64,000 nt of DNA from Winogradskyella vidalii (GTDB lineage Bacteria; Bacteroidota; Bacteroidia; Flavobacteriales; Flavobacteriaceae), in the NCBI RefSeq assembly GCF_013403955.1, contig NZ_JABFDG010000006.1, positions 124,001 to 188,000 on the forward strand, written 5' to 3'. The position numbers and the translations under genes were made by a program. This document shows, piece by piece, positions 36,652-44,574 of this stretch (the first letter of the stretch is position 1; every line of letters starts with the position of its first letter). The notes beneath the pieces were generated by a model, which searched no databases, had not been told where the DNA came from, and was given only the letters and a program-made list of their open reading frames with translations.

Positions 36652-39600
36652 ATGACATCAAAACCGCTTTTACTTTTGCTATTTATTATAGCGACTTTCG
36701 CCCAAGCGCAACACCAAAATCAACCAGCTAACAACACGCTTCCAGAAACTGTTACAGGAACTATAGTAGATAAAACCGACGGTACACCATTACCATATGC
36801 CTACCTAAAAATAGATAAAGTGGGTTTAGGAACCGTTACAGATGGCGATGGGAAATTTCAAATTACTATTCCTAAAAAGTTCGACACCTACACCATTACG
36901 CTAAGTTATTTAGGCTTTCAAGATTTAAACTTAAGCGTCACCAATTTTAAAGCAAAAAATAAACACGTCTTTGGTATGACACCGGAGGCGGTCTCACTAG
37001 ATGAAGTTTTAGTTGAAAAACAAAAGAAACTCCCAAGTGCCAAATCTATATTACGAAAAGCTATAAAAAACATACCCGATAATTACACTAGTAATCCCAT
37101 ACTGTTAACAGGCTATTATCGTGAAACCATGAAAGAAAATGGTGTCTACATTAAATATACCGATGCGGTTGGTGAGTATTACGAAGCACCTTATCGTAAA
37201 AAGAAATACAAATGGAGAGATTACCAAAGCCCTTACGATTTTTCAATGAGTGTAGGTACATTTAGCTTTAGTGATAATGCATTACACCGTATTCATTTTC
37301 ATCATCAAACCTTAAAAGACGAACAGGTAAACATCATCAATTCACGTTCAAGTAGTAATTTAAGTAAACGCAATTTTAACGCTAACATTCAAGGAGGTCC
37401 TTTAGGCTTGTTTGCTAGAAACAGAGTAAAATACCAACAGAGTTTTCTGGGTAAAAAAGCCACGCGTGACTTTGACTATACCGTTTCAGAAGAACTAGAT
37501 AGCGCTACCGGAAATTGGTTATACGTATTAGAGTTTCATACTAAAACCACCAAAGCAGACTTAGACGATTTAGCATCACCCAACCCAAGAAACCGAAGAC
37601 AATGGCTTAAAGCCAACAACCGCAAACTACTAAAAGGCAAAATTTATATCAACCAAACGGATTTAGCGATTGTACGTTATGAGTGTGTAGTGCCTAATCA
37701 ACTCAAAGAATACTTCTGTGGCTATAAATTTAACCAGGTAAAGCATTTTGATTTTAAACTAGATGTCCGCTTTAAGAAAAAAGGCCACCTGTATTATATC
37801 GATAATCTTCGCCATGAGGATGAGTTTATCTATAAAGACAGCATCAGCTTAGCCACAACCTATTATTCGGCAATTTCAGAATTTAAAACTACAGCAATTA
37901 CGACTGAAAACGTTAAGAAGTTTTCTAAGGACGATAATTTTGCCAATACCTCGTCTAATCAACTTTATGAATACCCCCTAGATTACGACACCAAATTCTG
38001 GACTAACTACAGCACTACAAACCCCATTTCAACCATAGATACCATCATCAGGAGCGATATGGAATTTGAGAAAACGCTTGAAACACAATTTAGAGATAAG
38101 CACCTCCGAAACGATACTATGCCAGCACCAATTGCTAAGATAGAACCGTATAGCTTCAAGATTCATGGGGAAACCTATACTGATAATTATGCTTGGTTAA
38201 AAGACACCAAAGCACCTAAGAACAATGAACCGGTAATGGATTATCTCCGTCAGGAAAACAACTTTACTGACAACTATACTATTCCACTAAAAAAAGCACA
38301 GCGGAACCTCTATAAACTACTTGTAAGTAAGGTTGAAAAAAACACCAGCTCGTTACCAGTAGAACGAAATGGTTATAGCTATTATGTTACTTATAGCGAA
38401 GAGGATGAGTATCCCATCTACTATAGAAAAGCTATTGCTAATGATACCCTACCCGAAGAACTACTCAACGTTAATGAACTAGCCAAAGAAAGAGATTATT
38501 ACAAGGCTAGTTTAGGGGCTGTGAGTCCAGATAACCAACGCGTAGCCGTCTACGAAAACACAACCGGAACGGATGAATACACTCTAAAAATAAAAGACCT
38601 TACCAACCGCGCTTTTTTAACCGATTCAATCACTGGTGTCGGTAGTATGACTTGGTTAGACAACAACACCTTTTTGTATGTAGACATTGAAAAAGGCACC
38701 TATAGAGCTTCAAAAATTATGCGCCATGTTTTAGGAACTGATGCTAAAACCGATGCCGTTATCTACGAAGAAAAAGACCCCATGTTTAGTGTTAGTATTC
38801 AGAAATCAAAGTCTAAAGATTATATATTCTTAAGTGCTAGCAGCAGCACGTCTTCAGAAATCTGGTATTTAAAAACGGCTGATCCCATGGGGGACTTTAA
38901 AGTTATTCAACCCCGAGAAAAAGACCATTTATATGGCGTGGCTCATTATCAAGATTTGTTTTATATCGTCACTAATAAAAACGCACTCAACTATAAAATT
39001 GCCACTGTTCCTGTAGCAGACTTGTCTAAAGGCAAATGGACCGACATTATTCCACATCAAAAAGGCGTGTTAATTCAAGGTTTACAGGTCTTTGACAACT
39101 ATCTTGTTATTAATGAAAAAGAAGACGCACAATCGCGCCTTAAAATCATAAATCAAACCACACAAAAGAGTCATGTTATTAAACTAAAAGAAGACTTTTA
39201 CAATATTAGCCTGGGTTATAATCCAGATTTCGCAACCGATAGCTTACAATTCAGCTACAGTTCTTTTGAAACGCCACTAACCACGTATAAGTATCATATG
39301 GGCACCAAAAAGAAACGCCTGGTTAAACAACACAGCAAACCCCTTGGCATACCATATTTTAAATATGTGGTAGAACGCAAATGGGTGACGGCTAAAGATG
39401 GCCAACGTATTCCGCTTACCTTAATTAGAAATAAATACAATAGCAACAAAAATAATAATCATAAGGTGTATTTAACCTCTTACGGTTCTTATGGCTCAGG
39501 ACAAAGTATTCCGAACGGCCCAACAGTGTACCATTTGGTTAATGCCGGATATGTGTATGCCATTGCACATATTAGAGGTGGTGACGATATGGGAAATGAA

Positions 39601-40179
39601 TGGTACGAAGACGGCAAGCTGTTTAACAAGAAAAACACCTTTTCAGATTTTATAGCCTGTGCCGACTATCTTATTGCAGAAAACTATGCCAAACCAGGTA
39701 GTATTGTAGCCCAAGGCGGAAGCGCTGGCGGTTTACTTATGGGAGCCGTGGTTAATGAACGCCCAGAACTATTTAACACCGTTATTTTAGATGTGCCGTT
39801 TGTAGATGTCATTAACACTATGTTAGATGAAAAACTCCCCTTAACTGTGGGTGAATTTGAAGAGTGGGGTAATCCTAAAATTAAAAAAGACTATAATTAT
39901 ATTAAGTCGTATAGTCCTTATGATAATGTAAAAGCACAAAACTATCCTCATCTATTGTTCTTCACGGGGCTCAATGATACTAGAGTAGGGTATTGGGAAC
40001 CTGCTAAAATGGTCGCTAAATTAAGAGCTACTAAAACCGATGATAACGTATTGTTACTTCAAACCGACTTTTCTAATGGCCATTCTGGTGGTTCGGGAAG
40101 ATTTGCTGGCTTTAGAGATAGTGCTTATAAATTGGCTTTAATTTTTGAGTTTGAGCAATTAAGTAAACGTTCAGAATAA
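36652..40179 (+). CDS. CarboxypepD_reg-like domain fused to oligopeptidase B-type S9 peptidase
   Basis: 1175 residues in one intact frame. After a signal peptide (about 1-20) comes a CarboxypepD_reg-like domain (about 34-110, VTGTIVDKTDGTPLPYAYLK), then an uncharacterised 370-residue region usual in flavobacterial surface proteins, and from about residue 500 a complete S9A protease: propeller, then hydrolase with Ser1024 in GGSAGG, Asp1109 in GLNDTRVGY and His1144 in NGHSGG. The spacings Ser-Asp 85 and Asp-His 35 equal those of E. coli oligopeptidase B. Stand-alone oligopeptidase B is about 690 residues, so the N-terminal 500 residues are an addition. Product probably periplasmic or surface-bound. 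Confidence 0.88.
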   Translation: MTSKPLLLLLFIIATFAQAQHQNQPANNTLPETVTGTIVDKTDGTPLPYAYLKIDKVGLGTVTDGDGKFQITIPKKFDTYTITLSYLGFQDLNLSVTNFKAKNKHVFGMTPEAVSLDEVLVEKQKKLPSAKSILRKAIKNIPDNYTSNPILLTGYYRETMKENGVYIKYTDAVGEYYEAPYRKKKYKWRDYQSPYDFSMSVGTFSFSDNALHRIHFHHQTLKDEQVNIINSRSSSNLSKRNFNANIQGGPLGLFARNRVKYQQSFLGKKATRDFDYTVSEELDSATGNWLYVLEFHTKTTKADLDDLASPNPRNRRQWLKANNRKLLKGKIYINQTDLAIVRYECVVPNQLKEYFCGYKFNQVKHFDFKLDVRFKKKGHLYYIDNLRHEDEFIYKDSISLATTYYSAISEFKTTAITTENVKKFSKDDNFANTSSNQLYEYPLDYDTKFWTNYSTTNPISTIDTIIRSDMEFEKTLETQFRDKHLRNDTMPAPIAKIEPYSFKIHGETYTDNYAWLKDTKAPKNNEPVMDYLRQENNFTDNYTIPLKKAQRNLYKLLVSKVEKNTSSLPVERNGYSYYVTYSEEDEYPIYYRKAIANDTLPEELLNVNELAKERDYYKASLGAVSPDNQRVAVYENTTGTDEYTLKIKDLTNRAFLTDSITGVGSMTWLDNNTFLYVDIEKGTYRASKIMRHVLGTDAKTDAVIYEEKDPMFSVSIQKSKSKDYIFLSASSSTSSEIWYLKTADPMGDFKVIQPREKDHLYGVAHYQDLFYIVTNKNALNYKIATVPVADLSKGKWTDIIPHQKGVLIQGLQVFDNYLVINEKEDAQSRLKIINQTTQKSHVIKLKEDFYNISLGYNPDFATDSLQFSYSSFETPLTTYKYHMGTKKKRLVKQHSKPLGIPYFKYVVERKWVTAKDGQRIPLTLIRNKYNSNKNNNHKVYLTSYGSYGSGQSIPNGPTVYHLVNAGYVYAIAHIRGGDDMGNEWYEDGKLFNKKNTFSDFIACADYLIAENYAKPGSIVAQGGSAGGLLMGAVVNERPELFNTVILDVPFVDVINTMLDEKLPLTVGEFEEWGNPKIKKDYNYIKSYSPYDNVKAQNYPHLLFFTGLNDTRVGYWEPAKMVAKLRATKTDDNVLLLQTDFSNGHSGGSGRFAGFRDSAYKLALIFEFEQLSKRSE

Positions 40180-40249
40180 GCGGGTTATAGTTAAAATTAT
40201 ACTAGGTTTAAAAGAGTTCGTATTTTTACATTAAATAAATTAAACCTTA

Positions 40250-41029
40250 ATGAGATATTTTTTTGCCCTAATATTAGCCTTTGGTTACAATTCGAAAACC
40301 ATAAGTCAGGAAGAACAAATCTTAGTTCAATGCGACCCGATCACTGGTCTTTGTGAAATACCAGATTTTGAAGCTACAGAAAAGGATATTGAATGGAACG
40401 ATGACGAAGAGCTCTTTTATATTGGTGACCCTATGTGCAGCTGGTGTTGGGGAATTTCTCCACAGATAAACGCTTTAGAACGTTATGCGACCCAAGAACA
40501 CATAAAATTCAATCTCGTTATGGGCGGCTTACGACCTGGTGGAGGTCAAGACTGGAGTAAATCTTTTAAGCGTTTTTTAGAACACCATTGGCATCAGGTT
40601 AATGAAACATCTGGTCAACCTTTTAATTTTTCCATATTTAAAAAAGACGACTTTAATTACGATACCGAACCCGCTTGTAGAGCCGTAATTACCGTTAGAA
40701 CAATAGCACCAGATAAAACTTTGACGTTTTATGAACTGGTACAGTATTATTTTTATGTAGAATCTAAGGATCCTAAGCAATTAGACTTTTATAAAGTGAT
40801 TTGCGAAAAACTAGATATCGATTTTAAGACCTTTAGTGATACATTTAGTTCTGAGAGCATGAAAGTGGCTACCCAAAACGATTTTATAAAAAGTAGAGAA
40901 TTGGGAGTCCGTGGATTTCCATCTATTATCTATAGGCATAACGATCAATTGTATACTATTGCTAGTGGTTATACCGAATTTGAAGACTTAAAAGCGGCGA
41001 TTCAAAAATTGAAAAGCAAAAACGATTAA
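40250..41029 (+). CDS. DsbA-family thiol oxidoreductase
   Basis: 259 residues with a likely signal peptide (about 1-19). The active site CSWC (Cys63-Cys66) follows ELFYIGDPM, and cis-Pro occurs in VRGFPSIIY; the helical insertion between them fits the DsbA/FrnE fold. Two extra cysteines (Cys28, Cys35) lie in the N-terminal extension. It starts 70 bp after the S9 peptidase and may fold or reduce exported proteins. FrnE-like proteins are usually cytoplasmic, so the signal peptide is a mild oddity. Confidence 0.83.
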   Translation: MRYFFALILAFGYNSKTISQEEQILVQCDPITGLCEIPDFEATEKDIEWNDDEELFYIGDPMCSWCWGISPQINALERYATQEHIKFNLVMGGLRPGGGQDWSKSFKRFLEHHWHQVNETSGQPFNFSIFKKDDFNYDTEPACRAVITVRTIAPDKTLTFYELVQYYFYVESKDPKQLDFYKVICEKLDIDFKTFSDTFSSESMKVATQNDFIKSRELGVRGFPSIIYRHNDQLYTIASGYTEFEDLKAAIQKLKSKND

Positions 41030-41141
41030 TACCCCTTATTACCTAGCAAGTACTCCTTATCCTTTTTTAATTCTAGATTCTTGGTTCTTGCTGCCCTCTT
41101 TTTTTTTACTAACTTGTAGGTGCTAAGCAACTTAACACCAG

Positions 41142-41936
41142 ATGTCTAGACAAAAGGGGATCTTAAAACTCGTAGGTACTTTAAATGGCCAATGCTTTTA
41201 CAAGCTGAATGGGCAATACATTGTGCGCAAAGCTGTTGGGCCGTCTCGCGAGCGTATTGCTAACGATCCGGCTTATGCCAAGGTAAAAGGTAATAACCAA
41301 GAATTTGCAGCAGCATCACAATTATCTAAAGCTTTGAGGAAAGGTTTAGGTGACAAGGCTATACAGTTTAAACACCAGCATATGGCAAGCCGTTTAACCG
41401 GTTGTTGCCGTAAAATTATTCAAAAGGGGAGTGGTGCATTAGGAGAAAGGGAGGCCCATCTTTTTAATAATCCGGCAGCGCTTATAGGCTTTCAACTGAA
41501 TAAGGACTTAGCGTTTGAGCAGTTATACCAGGCAACCCCCAAAGTGACGTCTAATACACAGCGGACTTTAGTTACAATAAGGTGTTTAGAAAGCTCAGCA
41601 CACTTACATTATAGTGTTCCCAAAAAAGCGAGCCATTATCAACTGACGGTAGCTATAAGTTGTGTTTCTAAATTACAATGGCAGCCAAGTTTACAGGCTT
41701 ACACAGCAGCACATCCCGAACAACAAAGCCTTGGTGGCACGGTACAAAGTCTAGCATTAGCAATAGATGCCGCCGCTACTGATCTTGAGCTACAATGGCA
41801 AGCGCCCACTATAAATGGCATTTTAACCGACGTGGCTATAACGGTATGGTTAGGCATTGCTTATTTAAAACAGCAAGACCAAGGCTATGCTTGTTACGCC
41901 ATACCACAAGCTATGCAGTGTATCGCTGTTATTTAA
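41142..41936 (+). CDS. Uncharacterised 264-residue protein of a Bacteroidota-specific type
   Basis: No enzyme motif, signal peptide or membrane segment is visible. The N-terminus (GILKLVGTLNGQCFYKLNGQ then RKAVGPSRERIANDPAYAKV) resembles a lineage-specific group of proteins from Bacteroidota genomes whose role I do not know; the assignment is from pattern memory. Residues about 45-100 look helical and basic, the rest beta-rich with many Ala, Gln and Thr. Base composition by eye is richer in G+C than the neighbours, especially the Gabija-like genes that follow, hinting at separate origin. A pyrimidine-rich stretch (about 41050-41110) precedes it. It is the last gene before the left repeat of the island. 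Confidence 0.6.
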   Translation: MSRQKGILKLVGTLNGQCFYKLNGQYIVRKAVGPSRERIANDPAYAKVKGNNQEFAAASQLSKALRKGLGDKAIQFKHQHMASRLTGCCRKIIQKGSGALGEREAHLFNNPAALIGFQLNKDLAFEQLYQATPKVTSNTQRTLVTIRCLESSAHLHYSVPKKASHYQLTVAISCVSKLQWQPSLQAYTAAHPEQQSLGGTVQSLALAIDAAATDLELQWQAPTINGILTDVAITVWLGIAYLKQQDQGYACYAIPQAMQCIAVI

Positions 41937-42180
41937 GGTGGTGGCTCTAGATTATAATTTCTTTTATTAATGGCTTTGATTTGAGTATCAAACGGGCTTG
42001 ATACGTGAATGACTTGGGTTAGCCATGGCTATGGTATGGCTAAGACACGGGTTAGCTACGGGTGAACCTTATATTTGGTATGGTAGTGAATTGGGGTTGA
42101 GCGCTTGTTATTACTGGTGTGAGGTGTGTTTTGGTGAGGTAGTTCTATTTTACATAATAATGGTTGTTGTTGCTGTTAAG

Positions 42181-42220
42181 AAAAGCGCTATTAGGCTAAT
42201 TGTTGTGATTGTCCTATAAT
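42181..42220 (+). repeat. Left copy of the island-flanking direct repeat
   Basis: 40 bp, matching 47877-47916 in the same orientation with only two mismatches (38 of 40). Shared bases begin AAAAGCGCTATTA and end CTATAAT. The two copies enclose the Gabija-like genes and two passengers. Confidence 0.85.
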
Positions 42221-42350
42221 ATTCTGCGTAATGTAACTTGAGCTTTATTCACAAGGTTTCTATTTTAAGGAACACGCTTTTTACGAAGCGACGATAGGAG
42301 CGTAGTGGAATGTGAATTAAATGGTAATATTCTCATTAATAATCAAATCA

Positions 42351-42366
42351 TTACGGAATACCGTAA
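42351..42366. promoter_or_regulatory. Palindrome upstream of gajA
   Basis: TTACGG and CCGTAA separated by AATA, 22 bp upstream of the -7 box, covering the -33 region. It could be a regulator site; no regulator gene is adjacent. Confidence 0.3.
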
Positions 42367-42388
42367 ACCTTTACTTGTTAAAATTTTA

Positions 42389-42396
42389 TATCTTTG
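42389..42396 (+). promoter_or_regulatory. Candidate -7 box for the Gabija-like operon
   Basis: TATCTTTG, exact TAnnTTTG match about 97 bp before the gajA ATG. A TTG at 42375 is too close to act as -33. Confidence 0.45.
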
Positions 42397-42492
42397 AGAT
42401 AGAGTTTTTGAGTTATTAACTTTTCCTAAACATTACCTCTAGTTTAACATCGTCTTATAGCTAATATCATAATAAGACACAATTATTTATTT

Positions 42493-44574
42493 ATGAAAAT
42501 CAAAAAGATTAAAATTGAAAATTATAGACTTTTAAAACAGTTTTCAATTGATTTAGAGGAAATAATGTCTTTAGTGATTGGAAAAAACAATACAGGTAAA
42601 ACCTCATTACTAACTGTAATTGATAATTTTCTGAATGGTCCTGATAAAAGCAAGTTTAAATTTGATGATTTTAATATTGATTTTAAAAATGAATTAAGAA
42701 CCTTAATTGAAGGAGATATTCCAAACCAAGAGAATTATAAATCAGTCGGTATTAAGCTTAAGCTTTTTATAGAATATAATGAAGATGACAACTTAGCTAA
42801 CCTTAGCAGAGTTATGATGGACTTAGACCCTGAAAACAAGTTTATTGTTTTAGGTTTTGAATATCATTTAACATACGATTCATTGGAGAGAATCAAACAA
42901 AAGTATACTGAATTTCAAGCTAAAGAAGTTGTAAAACTTGCTGAGGAAGTAAACTATAGACAGAAAGATATATTTTATTTTTTAAAAGTATATCAAGGGG
43001 AGTTCTTTAAATCTAGTCGAAAATCTATAGAATTCAATAGAGTAGATGAAATTGAAAATGAAGACAACTTCATTGATTTAGATGTTGAAAAAATATCAAC
43101 TAAAGATATTATAAGTTTTAAATTCATTAGTGCTAAAAGAAGTGTTACAAATAAGGAGAATGACAAAACTCTATCAGGTCAAACTTCAGAAATTTATAAT
43201 GCAACAGAAAAAACAGATGAGCAAAACGAAAAAATAGAGCAATTTAAAGACAAACTAATATCAACAGATTATACGCTATCAGAAATTTATGAAACTTTAT
43301 TCGAAGATGTTGTTGAAAAAGTTCGAAAATTTGGAGGTATAAAAAGTGATGATTCCACCATTAAAATAGAATCTTCTTTACAACATAGAGAATTATTATC
43401 AGGAAATACAACAGTTATGTACAAGCATAATGACACAACTTTACCTGAATATAATAATGGCTTGGGTTATATGAACTTGATTAGCATGATATTTCAAATT
43501 GAAATATTAAGACAAGAATTCAAAAAGAGTAAAGATGAAAGACCTGCCGATATAAATTTGTTATTTATTGAAGAGCCTGAAGCGCATACACATCCTCAAA
43601 TGCAGTATGTTTTTATTAAAAACATTAAATCTTTACTTGACCAAGGAATAGTTAGAGAAGATGGTGATAATAGAAAACTGCAAACAGTAATAACAACTCA
43701 TTCCTCACACATAGTTTCTGAAAGTAATTTTGATGATGTAAAGTATCTTAAAAAAGAAGATGAAAATAATGTAATTGCCAAAAACCTAATTGACCTTAAA
43801 AAAGAGTACGAAACTGATTCACCACAGTATCAATTTTTGAAACAGTATTTAACAATAAGCAGAGCTGAAATATTTTTCGCTGACAAAGCTATTTTAATTG
43901 AAGGAGATACAGAAAGAATTTTGATTCCTACATTAATGAAAAAACTAGATAAGGAGGAAGAAAGACGTTTTATAGCTTTGGCACAGAAAGACCCGAAACT
44001 TCCTTTATCTTCTCAAAATATATCTATAATTGAGGTTGGAGCATATTCACAAATTTTTGAGAAATTCATTGAATTCATAGGTGTTAAATCTTTAATAATA
44101 ACTGATTTAGATACAATTGGTGATGACACAAAAAAATGTAGAGTTGCTGTAGGAACTAACTACTCTAATGATGCGCTAAAACTATTTTTTAATAGTGCTA
44201 CTCTAAATCAGTTGAAAGGATTTACGATTGATGATAAAAAAATTTCCAAAAATGAAGAAACCTGGCAATCCGATAGCAACGGTAATCTTTGTGTTGTTTA
44301 TCAAACAGAAGAAAATGATATTACAGCGAGAAGCTTTGAAGATGCATTTATTCAAATTAATAGAGAATTTATTACACTTAAAAAAGATGATTTTAGAGGG
44401 TTAAAGAATAGAGATTTTTTTGATGTTGGAGCTAATGATTCTTATAAATTAGCAGAAGAATGTGTTAGAAAGAAAACACATTTTGCGTTAGATATTTTAT
44501 TCCATACAGACGAAGAATTTACTAATTGGGAAATGCCTCTATACATTAAAGAAGGATTATTATGGTTGAAGTAG
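42493..44574 (+). CDS. gajA: Gabija-like GajA: OLD-family ATPase with TOPRIM nuclease domain
   Basis: 693 residues. N-terminal ABC-type ATPase with Walker A GKNNTGKT (30-37) and Walker B IEEPEAH (359-365), then a C-terminal TOPRIM domain with EGDTE (Glu470-Glu474) and DLD (Asp538, Asp540), followed by SFEDAF near residue 620. This is a class 2 OLD nuclease, defined by a neighbouring UvrD-like helicase gene, the Gabija anti-phage arrangement. GajA of Bacillus cereus is about 580 residues, so this one is roughly 110 longer, mainly between the Walker motifs (an acidic-basic charged helical segment around 210-270). Catalytic motifs are complete, so it should be active. Confidence 0.85.
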   Translation: MKIKKIKIENYRLLKQFSIDLEEIMSLVIGKNNTGKTSLLTVIDNFLNGPDKSKFKFDDFNIDFKNELRTLIEGDIPNQENYKSVGIKLKLFIEYNEDDNLANLSRVMMDLDPENKFIVLGFEYHLTYDSLERIKQKYTEFQAKEVVKLAEEVNYRQKDIFYFLKVYQGEFFKSSRKSIEFNRVDEIENEDNFIDLDVEKISTKDIISFKFISAKRSVTNKENDKTLSGQTSEIYNATEKTDEQNEKIEQFKDKLISTDYTLSEIYETLFEDVVEKVRKFGGIKSDDSTIKIESSLQHRELLSGNTTVMYKHNDTTLPEYNNGLGYMNLISMIFQIEILRQEFKKSKDERPADINLLFIEEPEAHTHPQMQYVFIKNIKSLLDQGIVREDGDNRKLQTVITTHSSHIVSESNFDDVKYLKKEDENNVIAKNLIDLKKEYETDSPQYQFLKQYLTISRAEIFFADKAILIEGDTERILIPTLMKKLDKEEERRFIALAQKDPKLPLSSQNISIIEVGAYSQIFEKFIEFIGVKSLIITDLDTIGDDTKKCRVAVGTNYSNDALKLFFNSATLNQLKGFTIDDKKISKNEETWQSDSNGNLCVVYQTEENDITARSFEDAFIQINREFITLKKDDFRGLKNRDFFDVGANDSYKLAEECVRKKTHFALDILFHTDEEFTNWEMPLYIKEGLLWLK

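Larger units (their letters stand above)
41937..42492. other. Long non-coding stretch before the Gabija-like genes
   Basis: 556 bp without a credible gene. From about 41990 to 42180 the + strand is unusually rich in G and T and contains short near-repeats such as GGGTTAGC. The 40-bp left copy of the island repeat lies at 42181-42220. A weak stem-loop element is at 42247-42317 (ATTCACA paired with TGTGAAT, plus an inner CGCTT/AAGCG hairpin). A TTACGG-N4-CCGTAA palindrome (42351-42366) and the promoter box TATCTTTG (42389-42396) stand in front of gajA. A 64-codon frame at 42025-42219 runs into the repeat and is not supported. Confidence 0.55.

Noticed and set aside
42025-42219. 64-codon hydrophobic reading frame before the Gabija-like genes
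   Set aside because: It lies in G/T-biased sequence, ends inside the 40-bp island repeat, and has no promoter box or family pattern; more likely chance.
42493-44574. Stand-alone OLD nuclease or PARIS-type AriA
   Set aside because: The overlapping UvrD-like helicase gene and complete TOPRIM motifs fit Gabija, and no AriB-like gene is present.
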